Assembly: GCA_024231375.1 (NCBI GenBank)
Contig: JAAEQP010001888.1
Location: forward strand, 1-9,036
Source of the DNA: a bacterium
Lineage (GTDB): Bacteria > Hydrogenedentota > Hydrogenedentia > Hydrogenedentiales > SLHB01
DNA length: 9,036 bases
Reading direction: 5' to 3'
Part shown: positions 1-7,269 of the stretch, one piece after another
Numbering within the stretch: the stretch's first letter is position 1
How the letters are laid out: each line of letters opens with the position of its first letter
Made by a program: the position numbers and the translations under genes
Notes under the pieces: model-generated
What the model saw: only the letters and a program-made list of their open reading frames with translations
What the model was told of the DNA's origin: nothing
Database searches by the model: none

Positions 1-217
1 GCTTGTCGAGCAGGGCTTTGGGCGCGGCTTCGGCGCAGTAGTACACAGGTTCGTTGCCGTCGTTGTCGAACACGATACGGCGTTCGCGGTGGGCGGCTTC
101 CTTGCGCATCGAACGGATCTCGTCCAGCGACACGCCCTCGGCCGCTGCCGCAACGCCACCTGTCAGCGCCATGAAGGCACCCATCATCGCCGCGATACCA
201 ATGATTCCCCCGCGCAT
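1..217 (-). CDS. Secreted protein of unknown function, N-terminal fragment
   Basis: This is the first 72 codons of a gene that continues past the left edge. The start is well supported: a strong Shine-Dalgarno, GGAGGAAGG on the minus strand (222-230), sits 4 bases before the ATG at 217. Residues 1-26 form a signal peptide with a hydrophobic stretch (about residues 5-19) and an alanine-rich end (GGVAAAA) suited to signal peptidase I, so the product is exported. The mature start is charged (LDEIRSMRKEA), followed by RRIVFDNDGNEPVYYC at residues 46-61. From memory, similar RR-I-F-NDGNE-VY openings occur in long uncharacterised secreted proteins of Planctomycetota and relatives, some of them glycosidase-like. 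That is a recollection, not a search result. The gene diverges from the secreted barrel gene at 382 and may share control with it. The function is not assigned. Confidence 0.75.
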   Translation of the reverse strand, partial: MRGGIIGIAAMMGAFMALTGGVAAAAEGVSLDEIRSMRKEAAHRERRIVFDNDGNEPVYYCAEAAPKALLDK

Positions 218-252
218 GTGACCTTCCTCCATTTGTGACGCGCCCGTCAACC

Positions 253-282
253 TTGCTGCCTCGAGTCCCGGCGCGCTAGAGT
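253..282 (+). promoter_or_regulatory. Weak candidate sigma70-type promoter for gene A
   Basis: TTGCTG (253-258) and TAGAGT (277-282), 18 bp apart, each match 4 of 6 positions of the -35 and -10 consensus. Transcription would start near 289, inside the 14-bp repeat array, which would let a bound repressor block it. The match is weak and the organism's promoter consensus is unknown. Confidence 0.2.
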
Positions 283-321
283 GGGCGCACCGGAGTGCGC
301 GCACCAAAGTGCGTCGCTGTT
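280..321. repeat. Three-copy 14-bp direct repeat upstream of barrel gene A
   Basis: Three head-to-tail 14-bp units begin at 280, 294 and 308: AGTGGGCGCACCGG, AGTGCGCGCACCAA and AGTGCGTCGCTGTT. The third has diverged in its second half. The middle unit contains the perfect 10-bp palindrome GTGCGCGCAC (295-304), and the first has a one-mismatch version (281-290). The array lies in the divergent intergenic region, 60 bp before the ATG at 382. Regularly spaced palindromic cores between divergent genes are typical of operators for a dimeric regulator, but no such regulator is encoded in this window. Chance repetition in GC-rich DNA is the alternative. Confidence 0.5.
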
Positions 322-381
322 CAAGTTCCTAAGACTGGACCATCTGGTCACGAAGATCAAGGGCAGGCACGGGAGAAAGCC

Positions 382-2574
382 ATGCGTACGGGGCAAAGAT
401 GCTGGGTGTGGGCCGCCGTTGTTGTCGTCGGCTGCATACCGCTGACTGCGGCGGGCAACGCGGAGGAACTGAGCGCAACCCACGACCCGGTGACGCGCTA
501 CGTCAGCATCTCGTACCCGGTTCCAGCCGACGCCCCCGACGAGGTTCTCGTGTCGTGCTCCTGGCGGCCTGCCGACGGTGGCGACTGGCACGTGGCCCGT
601 GTACTGCCTCTGGTTTCGGATACGGCGCTCCTACTTGCCACCGATGACGACTGGAACGCCTGGACCGTTGAAGGCAAGATCCTGGAACGCCGCGCCGCGG
701 GCCTGCGCAGAACCGTCGTGTTCAATCCGTATCCCGACGCGCAACACGAAGGACGCGTGGACATAGAGTTCCGTGTTCAGATCGCTTCGCCGGACGGCGT
801 TCCTCTCGCTGAACATGCCGGCCCCATTCAGGCGGACAATGCCGATGTGGTCTATCTCGAAGACTGGTCGCAGGTAATGCAGAAGGAGGCGATTGCATCC
901 GAGGCGGATCGAAAACCGGGACAATGGGTATGGAAGACAGACCTCACACCCGGACTAGGTGCGAGCTACGGCACAGTTCTCCAAGGCTCGTCGCCGGAGA
1001 ATGTGCCGTTGCCGCAACTCACCTACCCGCTCGACCTCCGCGGTCACTACGCCATCTTCGCAATGGGCGAGGCCAACTTCCGGCTCACGGCCGACGAACG
1101 CGCCGACCATGTGAGTTCGATGCGTGGGGACCGCGAAACACTGTGGAACTGGCGGCCCATGGACCACCAGCATTTGGTGGTGTCGCAGCGCTACACACAT
1201 GTGGGTCTTGGCGGTGCCTCAGTCGACTACGTGAAGCTGGTGCCTCTCACCGAGGATCTGGTGAAGCAATTGGAGACGCCCTACTCGGGCAAGCAGGACA
1301 AATTCGTGGCGGGGTACTGGGAACCCTACTCCTGGGCCTTTCACCGGAACATCCAGAACCCGCGCCAGCACCGGGACGCGCTGAGCACCTATCAAGACGC
1401 CCGGTTCTCCCTGGTCGATTCGCAGGTCAACCGCTTCGGCTCAAAGGCGCTGTTCGAGACGCGCATCGCCGACCAGCTCGTCTACGAGACGGAAGGCGAC
1501 GCCCACAACGACGGCAGCATTCCAATCACGTCGAACGTAGGACGCATGCAGCAATACACCAACGCCCTGGGCGCGACATTGCGGTACTGCGACGAATTGG
1601 GGCTGTACGCACACGTGAACTTCGGCGCGGGCATCTGCTATGCCGGCACCCCCCTTCAGAGCGACATCACCAAGGAACACCCAGAATGGCTGCGCGGGGA
1701 CCAGCCCCGGTTCGAGCTTCCCGAGGTGCGGGCCTTCGCGATGAGCTTGGTTCGGGAAGCTCTCGACCTGGGCGCCCCCGGCATCTCCATCGACTTCATG
1801 CGGTATCCCCAGGTGGTGGACGTGCCGGACACCGGCACCCTCTTCCTGCGCGAACTGCGCGCACTCACCGAGGAGTTCAGTCGCAAACGTGGGAAGAAGG
1901 TCACGGTCCTCGTTCAGTTTCCGGGCACGGGCGTGCCGCCCTTCGAACGGTTCGACTATCAGGCATGGGTGAAGGAAGGGCTGATTGATTTCCTGTGCCC
2001 GAGCAACGACGACGAACGGCATCTGCACCTCGATCCTGCGCCGTACCTGGAGGCCGTGCGCGGCACCGACATCAAGGTGCTGCCAAATGTAACGTCTGCC
2101 GGATTGGAAAAGCCCGGGCCATTCCTCTGGCGCGTCCATCAGATCTACGAGGCCGGCGCCCACGGCATGTACGTCTACCAGTCCGACGCCACGGTCCACG
2201 GTCATCCCAACGAACGCCGCACCATGCGGCTCCTGTCCAGCAGCGAGAACGTGCAGCGCTGGTGGGACGAAGACGCGCGGTTGCGGCCCACCCGAAGCAA
2301 AGGCATCTACCTGTCTCGGCCGCGACGGGTCCCACGGGGGTGGCGTGCGCGGGAGCGTATACGCATCTGGGTGGAGGGCGTGCCCATGGGTCCGTTGGAG
2401 CTCTATCTCGACGGCACCTTGGTGAATCGATGCGAAGGACCGCCATACCTCCTCGGCACGGAGGAGCGCACCTCAGACCAGGTCGTGCCGCAGGGTTCCC
2501 ACGAACTGCGCGTGCGGGTAAAGGACGGCGACGGCTGGCTTGAGCAGACCTTTGCCATCCGAGGGGGAAAGTGA
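382..2574 (+). CDS. Secreted GHL10-like TIM-barrel protein A, possible lipoprotein
   Basis: This 730-residue exported protein probably binds or cleaves a glycan. The start at 382 is preferred over an in-frame ATG at 295 because GGGAG (371-375) lies 6 bases upstream, a signal peptide follows, and the length then matches paralogue B. The hydrophobic N-terminus ends in V-V-G-C (C18), which fits a lipobox, although cleavage near GNA/EE is also possible. Residues 32-150 look like a beta domain. Residues about 155-290 resemble a jelly-roll binding module (YPLDLRGHYAIF, VDYVKLVPL). Residues about 305-620 are the barrel: GYWEPYSWAF (311-320), NVGRMQQYTN (385-394), KEHPEW (431-436), PEVR then GISIDFMRYP (467-476), and WVKEGLIDFLCPSN (529-542). 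The HPEW, PEVR and D-x-x-RYP series is typical of the GHL10/DUF187 barrel group. Residues about 655-727 form an Ig-like domain (VELYLDG-type). Carboxylates shared with B include E314, D346, E432, D471, D525 and E532; which are catalytic cannot be told. The substrate is unknown. Confidence 0.85.
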   Translation: MRTGQRCWVWAAVVVVGCIPLTAAGNAEELSATHDPVTRYVSISYPVPADAPDEVLVSCSWRPADGGDWHVARVLPLVSDTALLLATDDDWNAWTVEGKILERRAAGLRRTVVFNPYPDAQHEGRVDIEFRVQIASPDGVPLAEHAGPIQADNADVVYLEDWSQVMQKEAIASEADRKPGQWVWKTDLTPGLGASYGTVLQGSSPENVPLPQLTYPLDLRGHYAIFAMGEANFRLTADERADHVSSMRGDRETLWNWRPMDHQHLVVSQRYTHVGLGGASVDYVKLVPLTEDLVKQLETPYSGKQDKFVAGYWEPYSWAFHRNIQNPRQHRDALSTYQDARFSLVDSQVNRFGSKALFETRIADQLVYETEGDAHNDGSIPITSNVGRMQQYTNALGATLRYCDELGLYAHVNFGAGICYAGTPLQSDITKEHPEWLRGDQPRFELPEVRAFAMSLVREALDLGAPGISIDFMRYPQVVDVPDTGTLFLRELRALTEEFSRKRGKKVTVLVQFPGTGVPPFERFDYQAWVKEGLIDFLCPSNDDERHLHLDPAPYLEAVRGTDIKVLPNVTSAGLEKPGPFLWRVHQIYEAGAHGMYVYQSDATVHGHPNERRTMRLLSSSENVQRWWDEDARLRPTRSKGIYLSRPRRVPRGWRARERIRIWVEGVPMGPLELYLDGTLVNRCEGPPYLLGTEERTSDQVVPQGSHELRVRVKDGDGWLEQTFAIRGGK

Positions 2575-2587
2575 CGTTGTCTCCCGG

Positions 2588-2617
2588 TTGATTGTCTGAC
2601 GCGTCGAACCGTATCCT
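2588..2617 (+). promoter_or_regulatory. Weak candidate promoter between genes A and B
   Basis: TTGATT (2588-2593) and TATCCT (2612-2617), with 18 bp between them, each match 4 of 6 consensus bases in the 80-bp gap ahead of gene B. Such a promoter would give a leader of about 30 bases and let B and the downstream genes be expressed apart from A. No convincing terminator was seen after A, so read-through from A is equally possible. Confidence 0.22.
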
Positions 2618-2654
2618 GCTGTCCGTGTGAGGAACTCTGAAGGAAAGGCTCTTC

Positions 2655-4850
2655 ATGGCTAAGACCATTCGCCGAATCAGTTGTGTCGCGGCGCTGGCAA
2701 TGCTTGCCGTTCACGCGGGGCCCGTGTTGGCTGCCACGGCCGACGTCGACCCGGTTTCGCGCTATGTCCACGTCTCGTACACGATTCCCGCCGAAGCGCC
2801 TGCGGAAGTATCCGTGCGTTGCGAGTGGTCGCCGACAGGCGCCGACGCGTGGCGACCGGCCAGGGTCACGCCTTTGTTGTCCGAAACCGGGCTCGCCCTC
2901 GTCACGGGCGAAGAATGGACCGCCTGGACGCACGAAGGGCGCATCATTGAGCGCCGCGCAGCAGGCCTTACGCGGACTGCGGTGTTCAATCCCTACCCGG
3001 ACGCTCAGACCGGCGGCGTCGTCGATGTGGGTTTCCGGGTCTCCATGTTATCGCCGGACGGGACCTGCCTCGCCACGGACCTGGTCCGAATTCAGGCCGA
3101 CAACCGCGACGTGGTGTACATCGAAGACTGGACGGAGGTGCTGACCAAATCAGCTGTCGTCAAGGACGGCGAGGAAGACGACGGTGCGAAGTGGGCGTGG
3201 AAGACCGGTCTCGATGACGCCAGCACCTTCGGCAATGCCTTGTTCGGTTCATCCGCTCCCCGCGGCGGGCTGCCCAAACTGTGCTACCCGCTGGACCTCA
3301 AAGGCTCCTACGCCGTCTTCTTCTGCACTCCAGCCCAGGGCGGGATTGGTCTCCGGCTTACCGGCGACGAACGCACCGACCGCTTGGGATCGCCTCGCGC
3401 CCGTCAGGAAGTGTTGTGGCGCTGGACGCCGATGGACCGGCAACATCTGGTTCTGAGTCAACTCTACCGGTACACGGGCTGGGCCGCGGCGAGCATGGAC
3501 TACGTGAAACTGGTTCCCCTTTCGGATGCTGTTGCCGACAAACTCGATGCGCAGTTCGGCAACGCGCGAGACAAGTTCGTGGCGGGATACTGGGAACCCT
3601 ATTCCTGGGCCTTCCACGAAAACGTCCATAGCACACTCCAGCATCGGGAACCCTTGTCCGCGTTCGCGGAGGCGGGCGTTGACCTTGTCGACACCCAGAT
3701 CGGGCGATTCGGCATGAAGGTGGTGTACGAATCGCGGCACACCGACCCGCTCTACTACGCGACCCAGGGGGACCCCATCGGCACCGTCGCCAAGCCCCAG
3801 ACCGACAACGTGGGACGGATGCAGCAGTACACGAACACCCTCGACGCCACGCTACGGTACACGCGCGAGCTGGGTGCCGTCGCACACGCAAATTTCGGGG
3901 CCAGCAACTGCTATCCTGGCAGTCCGTTGCAGGGGAATTTCTCGAAGGAGCATCCCGATTGGATGCGGGGTTCCGCGCTTCGCTACGAAGTGCCCGAGGT
4001 CCGCGCGTACGTCCTCACCCTCTATCGTGAAGCCCTCGAAGCCGGCGCACCCGGCATCAGCATCGATTTCTGCCGGTATCCGGGAACCGTCGACTCCGTC
4101 GAAACGGGCAACGCCATCATGCAGGAATTGCGCGCCCTTGCGGACGAGTTCCAGGCCAAACGGAGCCGCCATGTCACGATTCTCGTCCGGTTTCCGGGCA
4201 TCGGCGTGCGGCGTCACGAGCTCTTCGATTACGCCACGTGGGTGAGCGAAGGATGGGTCGACTATCTGTGCCCCAGCAACATTCAGGGCCGACACCTGCA
4301 CATCGACATGACCCCCTACTTCGACGCCGCGAAGGGCACCCCCTGTACGGTACTGCCCGCGCTGGACGGATTGAGTTGGGGGCAACCCTTCCCGGATCCC
4401 TTCCTGTGGCGCGCTCACCAGCTATACGAACAGGGCGCTCGCGGCGTGTACGTCTATCAGGCCGACTCCCGCGTCCTGGGGCGGCCGGGCCACCGCCGCA
4501 CCATGCGCATGCTAGGTAGCAGCGACGCCATTCGCGAATGGTGGCGCATGGACGAAGAATCCCGACCCCGTCGAAGCAAGCGGATTGCCATCACGCCCTG
4601 TCACCAGATCGGTGGCTATCACGGGTGGGAGCGGATTCGCATTTGGATTGATGGCGTTCCCTTGGGTCCGGTTGAAGTCTATCTGGACGAGACGCTGGTC
4701 GGCAGGTTCGATGGACCACCCTATCTCGTCGGCACGGAGGACAATGCGTCGGACAAGGTGATCGCGCCCGGCGATCACGTCCTCACAATCAGAGCCCGCG
4801 ACGGTGAAGACTGGCTTGAGCAGTCGTTCACCATTCAGGGCGCGGGGTAG
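2655..4850 (+). CDS. Secreted GHL10-like TIM-barrel protein B, paralogue of A
   Basis: This 731-residue protein is collinear with A: GYWEPYSWAF, KEHPDW and GISIDFCRYP fall at the same residue numbers (311, 431, 467). Identity is about half by eye, higher in the barrel. AGGAAAGG (2641-2648) lies 6 bases before the ATG. The signal peptide (MAKTIRRISC to GPVLA, about 26 residues) has an ALA-like end and no cysteine at a lipobox position, so B is probably released by signal peptidase I into the periplasm or outside. Domain order matches A: N-terminal beta domain (27-150), jelly-roll-like module (about 153-290; YPLDLKGSYAVF, MDYVKLVPL), barrel (about 305-620), Ig-like domain (about 658-728; VEVYLDETLVG). 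A short acidic stretch (residues 171-176) sits near the start of the second module. The barrel resembles the GHL10 group of glycosidase-like proteins. Activity and substrate are not shown. B likely arose by tandem duplication and then diverged. Confidence 0.85.
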   Translation: MAKTIRRISCVAALAMLAVHAGPVLAATADVDPVSRYVHVSYTIPAEAPAEVSVRCEWSPTGADAWRPARVTPLLSETGLALVTGEEWTAWTHEGRIIERRAAGLTRTAVFNPYPDAQTGGVVDVGFRVSMLSPDGTCLATDLVRIQADNRDVVYIEDWTEVLTKSAVVKDGEEDDGAKWAWKTGLDDASTFGNALFGSSAPRGGLPKLCYPLDLKGSYAVFFCTPAQGGIGLRLTGDERTDRLGSPRARQEVLWRWTPMDRQHLVLSQLYRYTGWAAASMDYVKLVPLSDAVADKLDAQFGNARDKFVAGYWEPYSWAFHENVHSTLQHREPLSAFAEAGVDLVDTQIGRFGMKVVYESRHTDPLYYATQGDPIGTVAKPQTDNVGRMQQYTNTLDATLRYTRELGAVAHANFGASNCYPGSPLQGNFSKEHPDWMRGSALRYEVPEVRAYVLTLYREALEAGAPGISIDFCRYPGTVDSVETGNAIMQELRALADEFQAKRSRHVTILVRFPGIGVRRHELFDYATWVSEGWVDYLCPSNIQGRHLHIDMTPYFDAAKGTPCTVLPALDGLSWGQPFPDPFLWRAHQLYEQGARGVYVYQADSRVLGRPGHRRTMRMLGSSDAIREWWRMDEESRPRRSKRIAITPCHQIGGYHGWERIRIWIDGVPLGPVEVYLDETLVGRFDGPPYLVGTEDNASDKVIAPGDHVLTIRARDGEDWLEQSFTIQGAG

Positions 4851-4862
4851 CAGGCATACGCG

Positions 4863-5975
4863 ATGCGGAAACAAGGATCAAGACTGACGCTGTTCGAACT
4901 CTTCGCGGCCATCGCCATAGTGTCCGTGCTGGCAATGGTCGTGTTGCCGCTTCTCAGGACCGGCCTTCAGTACGAGTTCACGCCTCGGTCGTGCCAGGAC
5001 AACCTTCGGCGCTGGCACTCCGTGTTCACGGTATACTTGAATGAGCACAAGTGGCACTACCCGCCGGTCCACGGATTCGAGCGATTCGGCCCTCCCGGCA
5101 GCACCGATTTCTGCGGCAACATCAACGACGACTTCGATTTCTGTCCCGATTGGCGCGCCGTGTACCCAGAGTATACGACCGATCTCGGACTCTTGGCGTG
5201 TCCCGGATCCGCGGTGACGGAAGCGCCGTCGGGCGAATCCGTCGTCGACGCTCATACGCTGGGCGTGATTCGGAGCGTCCGCGCCGGCCATTGCGTATAC
5301 GAAGGATTCCCGACCAACGGGGACGCGTCCTACACCTATCTGGGATGGCGTGTGGACCGCGCCGACGACGGCGACCCCTATGTGGATCGAAACACCGCCC
5401 TGTCTCTGGGTCTGCCCGCTGAAGGGCCGGCCCAGATCGTGGCGCTGCTGGCGCACGCCGACCCCAACCTCACGTTTCCTCCCCGATTCACTGGCACCGG
5501 CAAGAAACGACGCCAAAAGGTGCCTATCGAACCCGTGATGATGAGAGAGTCCTTGGGTGCGCTGGGCAGCCACGTCACGAAGTGGGCCAACAGGAACGGC
5601 GACGACCTACTCGATCCTCTCTGGAAGGGGTTCCTATTCGGGGAGCAGCTGACGGACATGCAGGCCAAGATGGCGGTTGCGATGATGGAGTCCGGCCAGT
5701 ACGATCCCGACACCATGCCGAGGCCCTCCGAGCGCGACTACTGGGTGTCTACACCCGTGATGTGGGATTCAGTGGGACTTGACGATGAGGGGCAGCAACG
5801 GTTCGCCCACAGAGCCCCTAATGGAGCCAACGTCCTGTACATGGACGGCCACGTCGAGTTCGTTGCCTATCCCGGCAAGTTCCCCATGTCGGAGAGTTTC
5901 GCGCGCACCAGACCCGTGCCGATGAACGCACAGCAACCAAGGGTGTACCTGAATGGCGCAGGACTTCCAGAGTAG
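4863..5975 (+). CDS. Large pseudopilin-like protein with atypical prepilin signal
   Basis: This 370-residue protein belongs to the pilin-like group common in Planctomycetota and relatives (DUF1559 or 'prepilin-type N-terminal domain' proteins). The N-terminus has a short basic leader, then L-T-L-F-E-L-F and a hydrophobic helix to residue 31 (LTLFELFAAIAIVSVLAMVV). E12 occupies the +5 position of a prepilin site, but the residue before the predicted cut is R7 rather than glycine. Next comes CQDNLRRWHSVFTVYLNE (44-61), matching the usual C-x-x-NL helix, then a CPGS turn (113-116). Near the C-terminus HRAPNGANVLYMDGHVEF (316-333) matches the H-x(n)-DG signature, with 11 rather than 9 residues between H and DG. 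Cysteines at 44, 84, 94, 113 and 143 could form disulfides. It starts 12 bp after gene B with only a weak ribosome site and overlaps the next gene by 23 bp. The protein is probably anchored in the inner membrane and exposed outside; its partner machinery is not in the window. Confidence 0.8.
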   Translation: MRKQGSRLTLFELFAAIAIVSVLAMVVLPLLRTGLQYEFTPRSCQDNLRRWHSVFTVYLNEHKWHYPPVHGFERFGPPGSTDFCGNINDDFDFCPDWRAVYPEYTTDLGLLACPGSAVTEAPSGESVVDAHTLGVIRSVRAGHCVYEGFPTNGDASYTYLGWRVDRADDGDPYVDRNTALSLGLPAEGPAQIVALLAHADPNLTFPPRFTGTGKKRRQKVPIEPVMMRESLGALGSHVTKWANRNGDDLLDPLWKGFLFGEQLTDMQAKMAVAMMESGQYDPDTMPRPSERDYWVSTPVMWDSVGLDDEGQQRFAHRAPNGANVLYMDGHVEFVAYPGKFPMSESFARTRPVPMNAQQPRVYLNGAGLPE

Positions 5976-6408
5976 ACAGGCCACGGCTGCGGACGTGCCG
6001 GCGCTACGGTCGCTTCAGGAGCAATGGGCCGCGGAAGACATCACCTACGGGTTCGTACCCGCCGATGCAGACGCCATCGAGGATGCCTTGAGGAGCTACG
6101 CCTTTGTGGCGGAGGCGGACGGCCAAGTCATCGGTTTCGTCACGGCGTCCTGCGCCACCAGCGAAGGGACCGCCGTCGTCGCGTCCGGTGAACGGTACAT
6201 AGAACTCGACGACCTGTTTGTCGTGCCGGAGTGGCGAAGCGGGAATGTGGGAGGCGCCTTGGTGGAGCTGGTTCTCGAGGCCGCGAGGGAGGAAGGCGTT
6301 CGCAAGGCGTTGGTCTACTCGGCCACGAAAGATGTGCGGCGCGTGCTGGCCTTCTACGAGCGGCACGGCTTCCGCAGTTGGTATGTTCAGATGGTCGCCG
6401 ACCTTTGA
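5953..6408 (+). CDS. GNAT-family N-acetyltransferase
   Basis: This 151-residue protein has the size and layout of a single-domain GNAT enzyme, which transfers an acetyl group from acetyl-CoA to an amine on a small molecule or protein. The order is an N-terminal strand-helix (RQATAADVPALRSLQEQW), strands around AFVAEADGQVIGFV (50-63), then ELDDLFVVPEWRSGNVGGAL (84-103), which is the beta4 strand and acetyl-CoA pyrophosphate loop. The C-terminal YERHGF (135-140) is the usual motif B ending. The loop reads R-S-G-N-V-G, so the first glycine of R-x-x-G-x-G is asparagine, a tolerated variant. AAGGG (5939-5943) lies 9 bases before the ATG, and the start overlaps the pseudopilin gene by 23 bp, implying coupled translation. 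The substrate cannot be predicted. Confidence 0.88.
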   Translation: MAQDFQSRQATAADVPALRSLQEQWAAEDITYGFVPADADAIEDALRSYAFVAEADGQVIGFVTASCATSEGTAVVASGERYIELDDLFVVPEWRSGNVGGALVELVLEAAREEGVRKALVYSATKDVRRVLAFYERHGFRSWYVQMVADL

Positions 6409-6441
6409 CGTATTGGTCGGCGCGCCTGGAACATCAACCTC

Positions 6442-7269
6442 ATGGAGAATCCGATGGAGTGTGAGCGTCCAGACTTCCCCATTCTCGAATTCGACGACGC
6501 CCCCGAAGCGGTCATCGAACCTGGAATCCAAATTGAGCCGATCGCCGACATGCCTGAGCACGGAGTGCCATGCTTTTTCGACGACGTCATCCGGGTTCTG
6601 TACGAGCGGGGCCTGTTGCGGCAGATCTCTACTCGCCGTAGCGAGATGGGCGAAGTGCCCGTGTACGTGTTCGACGTGAACGACCGGCCTGTGGCCTTGT
6701 TCCTGGCCTGCGTGGGAGCGCCTCTCGCGGCGGCCATGTTGGAGGAGGTGATCGCGCTTGGGTGCCGAAAGTTCGTGGCCTGCGGCGGCGCTGGTGTACT
6801 CGATAGCGCCATTGCCATGGGGCACGTCCTCGTGCCAGCGACAGCGGTTCGCGACGAGGGGACGTCGTACCACTACCTTCCACCGTCGCGTGAGATCGAG
6901 GCTCATCCTGAGGCCATTGCCGCCATCGAGCGGACGCTCAGCAAGTACCAGATTGAGTTCCTGCGCACAAAGACGTGGACCACGGACGGCGTCTACCGTG
7001 AGACGAAACAGCGAATTGCGAGACGTAGGGACGAGGGATGCCTTGCCGTCGAGATGGAGGCAGCGGCCCTCTTTGCCGTGGCCCAGTTCCGGGGCGTGCC
7101 GTTGGGCCATATCCTGTACGGTGGCGACGACGTGAGCGGGGACGAGTGGGACCATCGCGGGTGGCAGGACCACGAGACCCTGCGCGAACGGTTGGTGTGG
7201 CTGGCGGCCGAGGCGTGTCTGGGCATCGGGAAGACAAGCGGAGAAGGAGTGCCCGGCGATGGCGTTTGA
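6442..7269 (+). CDS. Nucleoside phosphorylase (PNP/UDP family, uridine phosphorylase-like)
   Basis: This 275-residue cytosolic enzyme should split a nucleoside with phosphate to give a free base and ribose 1-phosphate. Family marks, in order: PILEFDDAPEAVIEP (13-27), the phosphate-side VGAP (91-94), CGGAGVLD (114-121), DEGTSYHYLPPS (138-149), TTDGVYRE (180-187), the ribose-binding VEMEAAAL (203-210) with E204-M205-E206, and GGDDVSGDEWD (227-237), which shapes the base side. It resembles the uridine-phosphorylase-like subgroup more than classical trimeric PNP, but base preference is not certain. A second ATG at 6454 has GGAGA 5 bases upstream and is an equally good or better start; it removes four residues and no motif. 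The gene is 33 bp after the acetyltransferase and overlaps the Nudix gene by 11 bp, so a shared nucleotide-salvage or damage-clearing role is possible. Confidence 0.88.
   Translation: MENPMECERPDFPILEFDDAPEAVIEPGIQIEPIADMPEHGVPCFFDDVIRVLYERGLLRQISTRRSEMGEVPVYVFDVNDRPVALFLACVGAPLAAAMLEEVIALGCRKFVACGGAGVLDSAIAMGHVLVPATAVRDEGTSYHYLPPSREIEAHPEAIAAIERTLSKYQIEFLRTKTWTTDGVYRETKQRIARRRDEGCLAVEMEAAALFAVAQFRGVPLGHILYGGDDVSGDEWDHRGWQDHETLRERLVWLAAEACLGIGKTSGEGVPGDGV

Noticed and set aside
295..381. Upstream in-frame ATG extending gene A by 29 residues
   Set aside because: The extension is hydrophilic and would bury the signal peptide. It overlaps the repeat array, lacks a good ribosome site, and makes A longer than B.
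924..1988. 354-residue plus-strand open frame inside gene A
   Set aside because: It is a shifted frame of the barrel protein, rich in Arg, Gly and His and with no motif, while the A frame is supported by its paralogue.
1441..2205. 254-residue minus-strand open frame inside gene A
   Set aside because: It is antisense to the conserved barrel and has no ribosome site or known domain.
2575..2654. Possible terminator after gene A (GGTTGA with TCGAACC)
   Set aside because: The stem is only about six pairs with a bulge, a 12-base loop and no T run, so it is too weak to call.
382..4850. Genes A and B as a long direct repeat or recent duplication artefact
   Set aside because: The two are related as proteins, but their DNA differs throughout and contains different signal peptides and insertions, so this is an old duplication and not an assembly error.
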